This document shows, one piece after another, positions 25,763-34,125 of a DNA stretch of 64,000 nt (within the stretch, counting starts at the first letter, position 1; every line of letters starts with the position of its first letter). Position numbers and translations under genes: made by a program. The stretch is from JALONH01 sp046329235 (GTDB taxonomy: Bacteria; Bacteroidota; Bacteroidia; Cytophagales; Cytophagaceae), in NCBI GenBank assembly GCA_046329235.1, contig JAXLVA010000001.1, positions 434,001-498,000 on the forward strand. The letters are read 5' to 3'. The notes beneath the pieces are model-generated. The model searched no databases, was not told where the DNA came from, and saw only the letters and a program-made list of their open reading frames with translations.

Positions 25763-27385
25763 TTATTTTTGTTTACCCAAAGAATATTCAATCGCAGCTT
25801 TAATGAATTTAACGAAAATCGGGTGTGGGTTTTGAACCGTACTTTTCAATTCCGGGTGGAATTGAGAACCGATAAAGAATGGATGGTCCTTAATTTCAAT
25901 CATTTCCACCAAGTTTGTATCCGGATTGATACCGGAAGCAATCATACCTTCTTTTTCGTATTGTTTTAAATATTTGTTGTTGAACTCATAACGGTGACGG
26001 TGACGTTCCATGATTTTGGATTTACCGTAAATCGCATATGCTTTTGTGCCTTTTTGTAATTCACAAGGGAAAGCTCCTAAACGCATAGTACCACCTTTCA
26101 TAGTGACTTTCTTCTGAGCTTCCATCATATCAATCACCGGGTGTGGTGAGTTAGGATTCATCTCAAAAGAGTTAGCATCTTTTAATTTTAATACGTTGCG
26201 GGCAAATTCAATCACCGCACATTGCATACCTAAACAAATACCGAAGAATGGTATTTTGCTTTCTCTGGCAAATTGTACGGCAGTAATTTTACCTTCTAAT
26301 CCTCTTTCTCCAAAGCCCGGAGCTACTAAGATACCGTCTAAGCCACCTAAAATAGTAGCAACATTTTCAGCGTTGATTTGCTCACTGGAAATCCATTGTA
26401 CTTTTACCTTAGATTCGTTCTCTGCACCGGCGTGAATGAATGCTTCGTTGATGGATTTATAAGCATCCGGTAGTTCTACGTATTTACCTACTAAGCCAAT
26501 AGTTACTTGAGTAGTAGGGTTTTTCAAGCGACCTAAGAAACCTTTCCAAGTTTCTAAATCAGGTTCTTGTTTATTGGAAAGTTTTAATTTCGATAAAACG
26601 CGCTCATCTAATTTCTCCTTCTTCATCAATAACGGAACATCATAGATGGTGTCCGCATCCATGGACTCGATAACGGAGTTAACATTCACGTTACAGAATA
26701 GAGCTACTTTCTTACGAATATCGTTTGGTAACGGGTGTTCTGTTCTACAAACTAGAATATCCGGGTGGATACCGGTTTCAGATAATAATTTTACCGAGTG
26801 CTGAGTAGGCTTAGTTTTTAATTCTTTCGCTGCATTCAAATAAGGAACTAAAGTTAAGTGAATAACTAAAGTATCAGTAGGGCCCATTTCCCAACGGAAC
26901 TGACGCACTGCTTCTAAGAATGGAAGGGATTCAATATCACCTACACAACCACCAATTTCAGTGATAATGATATCATATTTACCGGATTCGCCCAGTATTT
27001 TGATGTTACGCTTGATTTCATCCGTGATGTGAGGTACTACCTGAACGGTTTTTCCTAAGAAAGCACCTTGGCGCTCACGTGTGATGACAGTATTATAAAT
27101 ACGTCCGGTTGTGACGTTATTAGCTTGAGAGGTAGGTGTGTTTAAAAAACGTTCGTAATGCCCTAAATCTAAATCGGTTTCAGCACCATCATCTGTTACA
27201 TAACATTCCCCGTGTTCGTACGGATTTAACGTACCCGGATCTATGTTTAGATATGGATCGAACTTTTGAATGGTTACAGAATAACCACGTCCTTGAAGTA
27301 ATTTAGCTAATGAGGCTGAGACAATCCCTTTTCCTAGGGAAGACGTAACACCACCGGTTACGAAAATATATTTTGCTGAAGGCAT
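25763..27385 (-). CDS. pyrG: CTP synthase
   Basis: CTP synthase aminates UTP to CTP using glutamine and ATP. The 540-residue protein starts with KYIFVTGGVTSSLGKGI (residues 5-21) of the amidoligase domain and carries EIGGCVGDIESLPFLEA (about 146-162). The C-terminal class-I glutaminase holds the nucleophile elbow PFFGICLGMQCAVIEF (Cys about 381) and the FHPE His/Glu pair. Length is typical. A TAnnTTTG box and a leader inverted repeat lie upstream. Confidence 0.98.
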   Translation of the reverse strand: MPSAKYIFVTGGVTSSLGKGIVSASLAKLLQGRGYSVTIQKFDPYLNIDPGTLNPYEHGECYVTDDGAETDLDLGHYERFLNTPTSQANNVTTGRIYNTVITRERQGAFLGKTVQVVPHITDEIKRNIKILGESGKYDIIITEIGGCVGDIESLPFLEAVRQFRWEMGPTDTLVIHLTLVPYLNAAKELKTKPTQHSVKLLSETGIHPDILVCRTEHPLPNDIRKKVALFCNVNVNSVIESMDADTIYDVPLLMKKEKLDERVLSKLKLSNKQEPDLETWKGFLGRLKNPTTQVTIGLVGKYVELPDAYKSINEAFIHAGAENESKVKVQWISSEQINAENVATILGGLDGILVAPGFGERGLEGKITAVQFARESKIPFFGICLGMQCAVIEFARNVLKLKDANSFEMNPNSPHPVIDMMEAQKKVTMKGGTMRLGAFPCELQKGTKAYAIYGKSKIMERHRHRYEFNNKYLKQYEKEGMIASGINPDTNLVEMIEIKDHPFFIGSQFHPELKSTVQNPHPIFVKFIKAAIEYSLGKQK

Positions 27386-27386
27386 A

Positions 27387-27407
27387 CCCGTATTTTAAAC
27401 TTACGGG
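27387..27407. promoter_or_regulatory. Inverted repeat in pyrG leader
   Basis: CCCGTA / TACGGG (6 bp, 9-base spacer) fills the very short stretch between the pyrG -7 box and the ATG. It may form a leader hairpin. Confidence 0.4.
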
Positions 27408-27410
27408 ATA

Positions 27411-27418
27411 CAAAGTTA
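27411..27418 (-). promoter_or_regulatory. -7 promoter box of pyrG
   Basis: TAACTTTG on the minus strand, exact TAnnTTTG, about 25 bases before the ATG. Confidence 0.55.
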
Positions 27419-27516
27419 AGCAATTATGGGAGAATCTCTAACGAGTGGATAAAAAACACCTTTTTTGATAATATCAGAATGTATTATTTATGGTTTTTCC
27501 CTCGAATTTATATTTC

Positions 27517-27524
27517 TACCTTTG
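27517..27524 (+). promoter_or_regulatory. -7 promoter box of cca, possibly giving a leaderless mRNA
   Basis: TACCTTTG matches TAnnTTTG and ends only 4 bases before the preferred ATG at 27529, so transcription would start at or next to the start codon. Confidence 0.55.
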
Positions 27525-27528
27525 TAAA

Positions 27529-28947
27529 ATGCAATGGACTGAAAAGTTACAAGAAGTACCTATTATACGAATCGTAGGAGAAGTGGCAGACCGTATGGGC
27601 TTGGAAACCTATGTAGTGGGTGGGTATGTTCGTGATTTATATTTAAGTAGAGAAAATAAAGACATCGATTTTGTTTGTGTAGGGAGTGGTATAGAGCTGG
27701 CACAGGAAGTGGCTAAACATATTGGCGGTGATATGCCGGTCCATGTGTTTAAAAACTTTGGCACTGCCATGATTAAGTATGAGGGGGAGGAAATTGAATT
27801 TGTAGGGGCACGTAAGGAATCTTATAATTTTGAATCTAGAAAACCTACCGTTGAAGAAGGTTCTTTAGAAGATGATCAACGCCGACGTGATTTTACCATT
27901 AATGCGTTAGCCTTATGTATTAATAAAAATCGTTGGGCAGAATTAATTGATTCGTTTGATGGGGTAGCGGATATCAAGAAAAAAATCATTCGTACACCGC
28001 TAGATCCTGAAATTACTTTTTCAGATGACCCTTTGCGCATGTTACGCGCTATTCGATTCGCTACGCAGTTAGGATTTGATATAGCTCCGGATACTTTTGA
28101 AGCGATTCAGAAAAATAAACATCGATTGAAAATTGTTTCGATGGAGCGTGTATCACAGGAGTTGAATAAAATTATTCTTTCATCCAAACCATCCTATGGC
28201 TTTAAACTGTTATTCATTGCCGGGTTGTTAGATGAGATTTTCCCTGAAATGGTGGCACTACAGGGTGTACAAACCATCGATAATCGTTCGCATAAAGATA
28301 ACTTCTATCATACACTACAGGTATTGGATAACGTAGCTCAAGTCTCTAACGACTTGTGGTTACGATGGGCCGCTATCTTACACGATATTGCGAAGCCCGC
28401 TACCAAGCGCTTTGTAGAAAAAGTGGGATGGACTTTTCATGGTCATGAAGATAAAGGTGCTCGTATGGTACCGGGTATTTTTAGAAAACTAAAATTACCA
28501 TTGAATGAAAAAATGGAGATGGTACAGTTGTTAGTACGTCTGCATTTGCGACCTATAGCTTTAGTGAAAGATACAGTGACCGATTCAGCGGTACGCCGAT
28601 TGATGTTTGAAAGTGGAGAGCACTTCCATGAATTAATGATTCTATGTAGAGCGGATGTCACCTCTAAGAATAACAATAAAGTAAAACGTTACTTAGAAAA
28701 TTTTGATAAGGTAGAACAGAAAGTAGCTGAAGTAGGAGAGAAGGATGCACTTCGTATGTTCCAACCGGTAGTTACGGGCGAAGAAATTATGGAAACGTTT
28801 CAATTGAAACCTTCTAGAGTGGTAGGTGATATTAAAAATGAATTACGCGAAGCGATATTAGATGGTATCATCGTCAATGAATATGATGAAGTATATCAAC
28901 ATATGTTAGTGATAGCTGCCAAATATGGATTGAAAAAGGCGGAATAA
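27529..28947 (+). CDS. cca: CCA-adding tRNA nucleotidyltransferase with HD domain
   Basis: The product adds or repairs the 3' CCA of tRNAs. Starting at 27529 gives 472 residues. Landmarks are YVVGGYVRDLYL (about 26-37), the metal-binding KDIDFVCVG (about 43-51), EDDQRRRDFTINALA and, in the C-terminal half, an HD phosphohydrolase-like domain (LHDIAKP). The Met at 27490 is rejected because it lies upstream of the promoter box. The enzyme is needed here because the tRNA-Cys gene lacks an encoded CCA. The gene ends one base before the convergent yjbR gene. Confidence 0.95.
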   Translation: MQWTEKLQEVPIIRIVGEVADRMGLETYVVGGYVRDLYLSRENKDIDFVCVGSGIELAQEVAKHIGGDMPVHVFKNFGTAMIKYEGEEIEFVGARKESYNFESRKPTVEEGSLEDDQRRRDFTINALALCINKNRWAELIDSFDGVADIKKKIIRTPLDPEITFSDDPLRMLRAIRFATQLGFDIAPDTFEAIQKNKHRLKIVSMERVSQELNKIILSSKPSYGFKLLFIAGLLDEIFPEMVALQGVQTIDNRSHKDNFYHTLQVLDNVAQVSNDLWLRWAAILHDIAKPATKRFVEKVGWTFHGHEDKGARMVPGIFRKLKLPLNEKMEMVQLLVRLHLRPIALVKDTVTDSAVRRLMFESGEHFHELMILCRADVTSKNNNKVKRYLENFDKVEQKVAEVGEKDALRMFQPVVTGEEIMETFQLKPSRVVGDIKNELREAILDGIIVNEYDEVYQHMLVIAAKYGLKKAE

Positions 28948-28948
28948 G

Positions 28949-29293
28949 CTACAATAATTCCGCTTGTATTTTTTTAGGTAATCCCGATACGACTAAGTCG
29001 TAGGATTCTTTGGTCCATTGTAAAATTAATTTATCCGGAACCAATTCAGTGATGATGGTATTCCAATGTTTTTTACTCATGTGATATCCCGGTTCTACAC
29101 CTTCGTACTGTTCACGTAGTAGTACTGCTTTCTCCGGATCACATTTGAGATTAATACTTTCAAATCCTTCTATCCAAGCTAACGCAAACATTTTACCCAT
29201 CACTTTAAAAACTAAAGTCTCCGGACCGAAAGGTGATTCTTCAGTGACTCCTTTAAAGCTAAGGCAGTAGTCGCGATATGTTTCAATGTTCAT
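28949..29293 (-). CDS. MmcQ/YjbR family protein
   Basis: The 114-residue protein has the YjbR pattern: N-terminal YRDYCLSFKGVTEESPFGPETLVFKVMGKMFAL, recognisable by the core ESPFGPETLVFKVMGKMFA, then KCDPEKAVLLREQYEGVEPGYHM and HWNTI. The fold resembles DNA-binding CyaY-like or MotA-like domains, but the function is unproven. Its start overlaps the stop of the glycosyltransferase gene by 11 bp. Confidence 0.9.
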   Translation of the reverse strand: MNIETYRDYCLSFKGVTEESPFGPETLVFKVMGKMFALAWIEGFESINLKCDPEKAVLLREQYEGVEPGYHMSKKHWNTIITELVPDKLILQWTKESYDLVVSGLPKKIQAELL

Positions 29294-30188
29294 GACGTTG
29301 TATGCGAAAAGTGAATTGAGCTAATTTAAATACATCGAAAAAGAATAAACAGCTTGGGAAAAAATGTACGGCTGATCGAAATGTCTTTCTCAATGATTTT
29401 AGGATGGATAGCGTCATTCGTCCAGCCAAATTACTTTTCAACTTCTCATAAGTTTGAATCAGGCGAATGCTATTATCTATTTTCCCTTGTTGATATAAGG
29501 ATACCAGATTATTGATGCCTTCTTCTGTTTTGAAAAGAAAGACATCGTTGTTATCTAATCCGTCGTGATAAACTCCGTTTTCAATTTGAAGAACTGATAC
29601 ATTCTTCGCTCTCAATTCCATTCCCAGTAAAGTATCTTCATGACCGTAGCCATTTATTTCTTCTTTGAAAGGGTATGGTTCAAAAACAGTATAGTGACAA
29701 AGTACATTATTTATAGTGAAATGATGATAAGAAGGAGCATTACGTTGCTCAACTGTAAGAGCTTCTCTTTTGACACCATAATAATAACGTAGTGATTTTT
29801 CTTTTGAAGGAATGATATCTCTATAGTAAGTGCCGCCGTAGATAACAAACGGGTTATTCAATATTTGTTCTTCGTAAATTTGTAAGAAGTCCTTTTGAAT
29901 AGGGAAGGTATCACCGTCTAAAAACAATCGATAGGTATAAGAAGACTTAGACCATAAAAAGTTTCGAATAGCGGATCTACCTAAGTTTTTTATGGTATGA
30001 AAAATCTGAATTTCAGAATCACGAAAGTTAACAGACCATGCTTGATAGTAATGTTCGTTACTACCATCATCAGCTACTATGATTTCAAGTGGAACTCTTA
30101 TCGTTGATTTAAGTTCCAGCAATTGGTTAAGTAGAGCGGTAGGGTTTTCTCTGTAAACCGGAATTAGTACAGATATTCCCGTTTGCAT
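29283..30188 (-). CDS. Family 2 glycosyltransferase
   Basis: The 301-residue protein has a GT-A fold: N-terminal SVLIPVYRENP (residues 6-16), EIIVADDGSNEHY (about 36-48), LFLDGDTFPI as the DxD-type metal site (about 91-100), and NGYGHEDTLLGMEL (about 178-191) with the ED acceptor motif. It transfers a sugar to an unknown acceptor, perhaps for a surface glycan. A C-terminal hydrophobic stretch may attach it to the membrane. It lies 2 bp after ftsE. Confidence 0.88.
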   Translation of the reverse strand: MQTGISVLIPVYRENPTALLNQLLELKSTIRVPLEIIVADDGSNEHYYQAWSVNFRDSEIQIFHTIKNLGRSAIRNFLWSKSSYTYRLFLDGDTFPIQKDFLQIYEEQILNNPFVIYGGTYYRDIIPSKEKSLRYYYGVKREALTVEQRNAPSYHHFTINNVLCHYTVFEPYPFKEEINGYGHEDTLLGMELRAKNVSVLQIENGVYHDGLDNNDVFLFKTEEGINNLVSLYQQGKIDNSIRLIQTYEKLKSNLAGRMTLSILKSLRKTFRSAVHFFPSCLFFFDVFKLAQFTFRIQRHEH

Positions 30189-30190
30189 TC

Positions 30191-30877
30191 TTATAAAGCT
30201 TTAGTGTCGATGATTTTCCCTTGATCCACACGTAGTGTGCGGGCTGGGTATCGAATGATGAAATGGTGATTGTGTGTAGCCATTAAAATAGCCGTCCCTT
30301 GTTTATTGATTTCGATAAACAATTTTAAAATTTCTTCGCCTACCTCCGGATCTAAGTTACCGGTAGGCTCATCTGCGATGAGTAAAGTAGGTTCATTCAA
30401 AAGTGCACGAGCAATTACTACACGTTGTTGTTCACCACCGGATAATTGATGTGGCATTTTAGCTGCAATGTTAGATAAACCCACACGCATCAATACATCT
30501 TGAATTCGATTTTTAATTTTTGCTGAATCCTTCCAACCGGTTGCTTTAAGTACGAACAATAAGTTGTCGTATACGCTACGGTCATTCAGTAATTGAAAGT
30601 CCTGAAAAATGATACCTATTTTTCTGCGTAGGTCAGGCACTTTCGATTTTTTTAAAGAAGGGATATCAAAGCCGGCAACTTTTATATTCCCTTTAGGTTT
30701 GGGAAGGTCGGCGTATAAGGTTTTTAACAAAGAAGATTTACCACTACCGGTTCTACCAATAAGATAAACAAACTCACCTTTGTTCATGGAAAAACTGACA
30801 TCATCCAATACTAGTTTGCCTTCTTGGAAGATGTCAGCGTTTTGAATATCTATTACTGTTTGTTCGGAAAATAACAT
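30191..30877 (-). CDS. ftsE: ABC transporter ATP-binding protein FtsE
   Basis: The 228-residue ATPase has Walker A GRTGSGKSSLL (about 40-50), Q-loop FQDFQLL, signature LSGGEQQR (about 143-150) and Walker B LLIADEPTGNLDP. The FIYLIGRTGSGKSSLLKTLYADLP-type N-terminal region, here FVYLIGRTGSGKSS, is FtsE-like. FtsE works with FtsX in divisome control of cell-wall hydrolases. No ftsX lies next to it; that gene would be elsewhere. A LolD-type ATPase is the main alternative. Confidence 0.82.
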   Translation of the reverse strand: MLFSEQTVIDIQNADIFQEGKLVLDDVSFSMNKGEFVYLIGRTGSGKSSLLKTLYADLPKPKGNIKVAGFDIPSLKKSKVPDLRRKIGIIFQDFQLLNDRSVYDNLLFVLKATGWKDSAKIKNRIQDVLMRVGLSNIAAKMPHQLSGGEQQRVVIARALLNEPTLLIADEPTGNLDPEVGEEILKLFIEINKQGTAILMATHNHHFIIRYPARTLRVDQGKIIDTKAL

Positions 30878-30879
30878 GC

Positions 30880-31125
30880 TTAAATCGATAACTTCTGAAG
30901 TTTGCCAAAGGGAAGTTCACGGATAATGGTATTGAATACTTCTTCTTTACCTTCTAATCCATATTTCTTCAAAAGTTTTTGTGGACGGTCGGCACGGAAA
31001 TATGCCACTAACACCATGTTCACATCTCTCAATTGGATATAATCCGGAATTTTAGCTTTCCCTTTGACCTTGATAATATACATATCAGAACCAAAAATAT
31101 CTTTGACTAATACGTCTTCTTCCAT
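30880..31125 (-). CDS. Small conserved protein, function unknown
   Basis: An 81-residue charged protein (MEEDVLVKDIFGSDMYIIKV, YIQLRDVNMVLVAYFRADRP, LKKYGLEGKEEVFNTII) 2 bp upstream of ftsE. It has no signal peptide or membrane segment. I recognise it only as a small protein seen beside ftsE or fsa in Bacteroidota. Co-transcription with ftsE suggests, but does not show, a related role. Confidence 0.65.
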   Translation of the reverse strand: MEEDVLVKDIFGSDMYIIKVKGKAKIPDYIQLRDVNMVLVAYFRADRPQKLLKKYGLEGKEEVFNTIIRELPFGKLQKLSI

Positions 31126-31203
31126 TCGAACAATTGACTTCTTAATTGGTCTAACAAGTTACTGATTTTCTATTTATTATAGAACGAAAAGGAGGATTAA
31201 ATA

Positions 31204-31860
31204 TTAACCGTTTACCTTTTTGTGATCAGCTAAGAATTTCTCTAAACCTATGTCGGTTAAAGGATGTTTCAATAATGCGGTGATTACGTTCAGCGGACAT
31301 GTTACTACATCAGCACCAATTTCAGCACATTGTAATAAATGCATCGTGTGGCGTACAGAAGCAGCTAATACTTGAGTTTCAAATCCATAGTTACGGTAGA
31401 TTCCTACGATATCAGCGATTAAGTCCATCCCATCGTGAGAAATATCATCCAAACGACCAATGAACGGAGATACATATGTAGCACCTGCTTTAGCAGCTAA
31501 TAGAGCTTGACCGGAGCTAAATACTAATGTACAGTTGGTACGAATACCTTTTTGATGGAAGTATTTGATTGCTTTGATACCGTCTTTAATCATAGGTATT
31601 TTTACTACGATTTTAGGGTCGATGGTTACCAGTTCTTCACCTTCTTCAATCATGCCTTTAAAGTCCGTAGCAATTACCTCTGCACTTACGTCACCATCTA
31701 CGATATCGCAAATCGCTTTGTAGTGTTTGAAAACATTGTCTTTACCACTAATACCTTCTTTAGCCATTAGAGAAGGATTGGTAGTTACACCATCTAAAAC
31801 GCCAAGGTCTTGTGCTTCTTTGATTTCAGCTAGGTTGGCGGTATCAATAAAGAATTTCAT
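31204..31860 (-). CDS. fsa: Fructose-6-phosphate aldolase / short transaldolase
   Basis: The 218-residue TIM barrel matches the FSA/TalC branch of transaldolases: MKFFIDTANLAEIKEAQ at the start, DGVTTNPSLMAKEG (about 23-36), catalytic lysine in KIVVKIPMIKDG (Lys about 83-84), TNCTLVFSSGQALLAAKAGA and VSPFIGRLDD. It exchanges three-carbon units between sugar phosphates; whether it acts as aldolase or transaldolase cannot be read from the sequence. It starts the minus-strand group with ftsE. Confidence 0.93.
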   Translation of the reverse strand: MKFFIDTANLAEIKEAQDLGVLDGVTTNPSLMAKEGISGKDNVFKHYKAICDIVDGDVSAEVIATDFKGMIEEGEELVTIDPKIVVKIPMIKDGIKAIKYFHQKGIRTNCTLVFSSGQALLAAKAGATYVSPFIGRLDDISHDGMDLIADIVGIYRNYGFETQVLAASVRHTMHLLQCAEIGADVVTCPLNVITALLKHPLTDIGLEKFLADHKKVNG

Positions 31861-32019
31861 AAGTTATATAAATACGGTTGTTAAAGAAGTATTCGAAATT
31901 GAGTGAAAATAGTTTCAAACCTTGGAATATTCCTAGGTTTAGGGGACGAATTTAGTCTTAAATGGGGTGGAATTAAAGGGATTGGGGTATTTTTTAATAC
32001 CTGAAAGGAAATAAAAAAA

Positions 32020-32110
32020 GGCAAACCGAGTATCGCACCGCTACAACCGCTTATCCTTGCTGCCTTCCGGTCCTGGGGAGGTTCGAGGGAGCTGGTCGTA
32101 CCGGCTTGCC
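32020..32110 (-). ncRNA. ffs: Signal recognition particle RNA (small bacterial type)
   Basis: On the minus strand the roughly 91-nt RNA contains the diagnostic SRP apical region CAGGACCGGAAGGCAGCAAGG, given here as its core GACCGGAAGGCAGCAAGG, which includes the GGAA tetraloop-type apex and the asymmetric Ffh-binding loop. Its ends pair (GGCAAGCCG with CGGTTTGCC). Seven T residues follow at 32013-32019, and an exact TAnnTTTG box sits 4 bases upstream. It partners Ffh in co-translational targeting. Confidence 0.95.
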
Positions 32111-32114
32111 GATA

Positions 32115-32122
32115 CAAAGGTA
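32115..32122 (-). promoter_or_regulatory. -7 promoter box of the SRP RNA
   Basis: TACCTTTG on the minus strand ends 5 bases before the RNA 5' end, the spacing expected for TAnnTTTG. Confidence 0.75.
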
Positions 32123-32431
32123 AAAAGAAAATTCAGAAGATAAAAATCGTTCTAGAAGCTAAATTTTAAGATGAGGTATAGTGTTGATTGTCACGGGAAA
32201 AAATGGTAAATGTTAAATGAGGCGGGGAGAATTCTGAATTATGAATTATGTGGTGGGATGATGGTAGTTTTGAAATAGATTAGTGCGCCAAAATGAGAAA
32301 CAGAGTGAAGAAAAAGAAACAGAAGAAGCGCTCTTTGCCATGGTGTGTGTCTTCATGAACCACAGCGAGTAATGAGTTGAATAATTTCTGTATCTTTTTA
32401 AAACTATAGCATTATACTCAAAAGCCCTCTT
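32123..32431. other. Intergenic stretch without identifiable gene
   Basis: About 309 bases between the SRP RNA promoter and the phosphodiester-glycosidase gene. Stop codons occur in all frames I read, and no tRNA-like or terminator structure is evident. A TATCTTTT near 32390 could be a weak -7 box for the next gene. Confidence 0.5.
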
Positions 32432-33265
32432 ATGAAAAAAGCTATCATCATTCTCTTCCCATTTCTTTTATTCATTCTAACCTCCTCACATCATCGTGTT
32501 CAGCAGTCGGTAGAAACAAAAGTTTTGGATACCGGATTAGTGTATCTGAAATTTCCGGTAGTGGGAGTGAGTGCTTATGAAAAAGAGTCGATTGAGATAT
32601 TAAAAATTGATCCGAAGTGTTATCAATTTGAAATAGGTTGCGCTACCAAAGAAGGAATAGAAAGTAAACCATTAAATCAATGGATGAAAGATAAGAAATG
32701 GGTAGCAGCAGTAAATGCCGGTATGTTTAAGTTAGAAGGGAACTTTAAACAATGTACCGGATATATGAAAGTAGGTACACACATGAATAACCCCAATACG
32801 ACAGCGAATTACAAATCCTATTTTGCTTGTCAGACGGTGAATAGCAAATTAGCAGGAGCTACGTTGATTGATGCTACTACAGAATCAGTAGATTCATTGA
32901 AACGAAATTACAGTAACGTAGTGCAAGGCATACGTATGTTAGATGCACAAGGTAAAAATATATGGCAGTATCAAGAAAAGAAATGGTCGATGGTATTGTT
33001 AGGTAAAGATGCGAATGGGAATATCTTATACATCTTTACGCGCGCGCCTTATCGAGTGTATGATTTTATCAATGAGTTGAAAAAGTTACCTATCCAATTA
33101 ACTCGATTGATGTATTTAGAAGGCGGACCTGAAGCATCCTTTGGTATACAGCATCCACAAGTCCAACGAATGGTGATGGGAAGTTTTGAAACCGGATTTA
33201 ATGAAAACAATAACAATCAAAACTTTTGGGCCATACCCAATGTAATCGGGATTGTGAAGAAGTAG
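32432..33265 (+). CDS. Secreted phosphodiester glycosidase-like (DUF2233/NAGPA) protein
   Basis: The 277-residue product has an N-terminal signal peptide (MKKAIIILFPFLLFILTSS, cut near residue 20) and the NAGPA/DUF2233 core: WVAAVNAGMFK (about 89-99), QGIRMLDAQGKN, VLLGKDANGNILYIFTRAPY (about 186-205) and the Asp/Glu-rich LMYLEGGPEASFG (about 226-238). Family members hydrolyse phosphodiester-linked sugars or act on exopolysaccharide. It stands alone at the left edge of the accessory region. Confidence 0.8.
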   Translation: MKKAIIILFPFLLFILTSSHHRVQQSVETKVLDTGLVYLKFPVVGVSAYEKESIEILKIDPKCYQFEIGCATKEGIESKPLNQWMKDKKWVAAVNAGMFKLEGNFKQCTGYMKVGTHMNNPNTTANYKSYFACQTVNSKLAGATLIDATTESVDSLKRNYSNVVQGIRMLDAQGKNIWQYQEKKWSMVLLGKDANGNILYIFTRAPYRVYDFINELKKLPIQLTRLMYLEGGPEASFGIQHPQVQRMVMGSFETGFNENNNNQNFWAIPNVIGIVKK

Positions 33266-33311
33266 CTAAAGTTTAAAAACTTAAATTGGGTCAGCGTCTT
33301 GGGATTTTTTA

Positions 33312-33385
33312 GCGGATTGCAGATCCGCATTTTCTGCCACTAGATTATTATTCTTGGTTAACGGAATTGTATCCTAGGTGGCAGA
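33312..33385. repeat. Two nested small inverted repeats
   Basis: GCGGAT/ATCCGC (33312-33328) is followed by TCTGCCACTAG at 33333 and its near-perfect complement CTAGGTGGCAGA ending at 33385. They form a compact structured spacer between the glycosidase gene and the membrane-protein gene. Confidence 0.5.
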
Positions 33386-33386
33386 T

Positions 33387-33767
33387 TTAGTTGTAGAACT
33401 TTTTAATACACCAAACAAAAAATAGAAACAACATACAACTTAGAATAGAAATAAATAAGTGGAGTAAATTAGCCGGAAATAATAAATAAAAATCATAATC
33501 TTTTATAGTGGCTGAGTAACTGGATACACAAAAAGGAAATAAAAACAATCTAATTTTTATCCATATGTCCTGTTTGGTTCCTAGTTGACTTGTAGATAAG
33601 ATAAGTGCAAATCCAATTATTAACGATATTCCTAAGGAACTAGCCCACAACTTGAAGGAAGGCTCAAAATAAATCGTGGTTATTACCAAATACCAAATTA
33701 AATAACACCATAGAATAAGCTTTTGCCCATTAATATATTTGAAGTATAGCAAAACACTCGAAATCAT
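33387..33767 (-). CDS. Small multi-pass membrane protein, function unknown
   Basis: The 126-residue reading has about four hydrophobic helices (about residues 12-31, 42-60, 70-85 and 92-118) and ends in a basic tail (CIKKFYN), consistent with an inner-membrane protein. I recognise no family. It is AT-rich like the five-gene cassette nearby and lies just left of an attC-like element, with its 3' end pointing away from it, so it may be the next cassette of the array. Confidence 0.5.
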   Translation of the reverse strand: MISSVLLYFKYINGQKLILWCYLIWYLVITTIYFEPSFKLWASSLGISLIIGFALILSTSQLGTKQDIWIKIRLFLFPFCVSSYSATIKDYDFYLLFPANLLHLFISILSCMLFLFFVWCIKKFYN

Positions 33768-33997
33768 AATGGTATTATTTTTTTTGGACTTGGTGAAGGA
33801 GCTAATTAATAGTATGTGTTAGAAAATCAGCTCTTGTTGGTATTTATTGGTACACTACCCTCTCTTAATGTAAATTAAACATCTACCGCGTCACTAACAA
33901 TTTTTATCCTATCATTAGAGATTGTATTGGTTAAATAACAGTTGTTGGTTACGCCGCGATTAAAACTTCACAATTTTATAATTCAGTGGGCGGCTAA
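33768..33997. other. Spacer without identifiable gene
   Basis: About 230 bases between the small membrane protein and the first attC-like element. No ORF longer than a few codons or clear RNA is seen. Confidence 0.4.
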
Positions 33998-34125
33998 ACA
34001 CCAACGTTTTGGCGCTTGGCGCAGTGGCGGATTTCGGAGCACAAAACTGTCAATACACCACAAAAGTTGATGCGAGCTAGAATGCTCAATTAACCACGTC
34101 ACCCGCCATTGAGCCAAACGCCTGT
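33998..34125 (-). repeat. attC-like recombination element 2, interrupted by intron copy 1
   Basis: Inverted arms GGCGCTTGGCGCAGTGGCGG (34011-34030) and the opposing arm at 34103-34122 match as inverted repeats at 17 of 20 positions. They enclose a 72-nt centre with TTGATGCG and ATTAAC, also present in element 1. Outside the arms are a left core ACACCAAC and a right core GTTATCGG, the latter split after GT by the intron (GT at 34124-34125, TATCGG at 36029-36034). On the minus strand the order is R''-L''-centre-L'-R', as in integron attC sites. The naming is inference. Confidence 0.6.

Noticed and set aside
31881..32117. Minus-strand open frame of 78 codons
   Set aside because: It runs through the SRP RNA, whose sequence and promoter explain the region.
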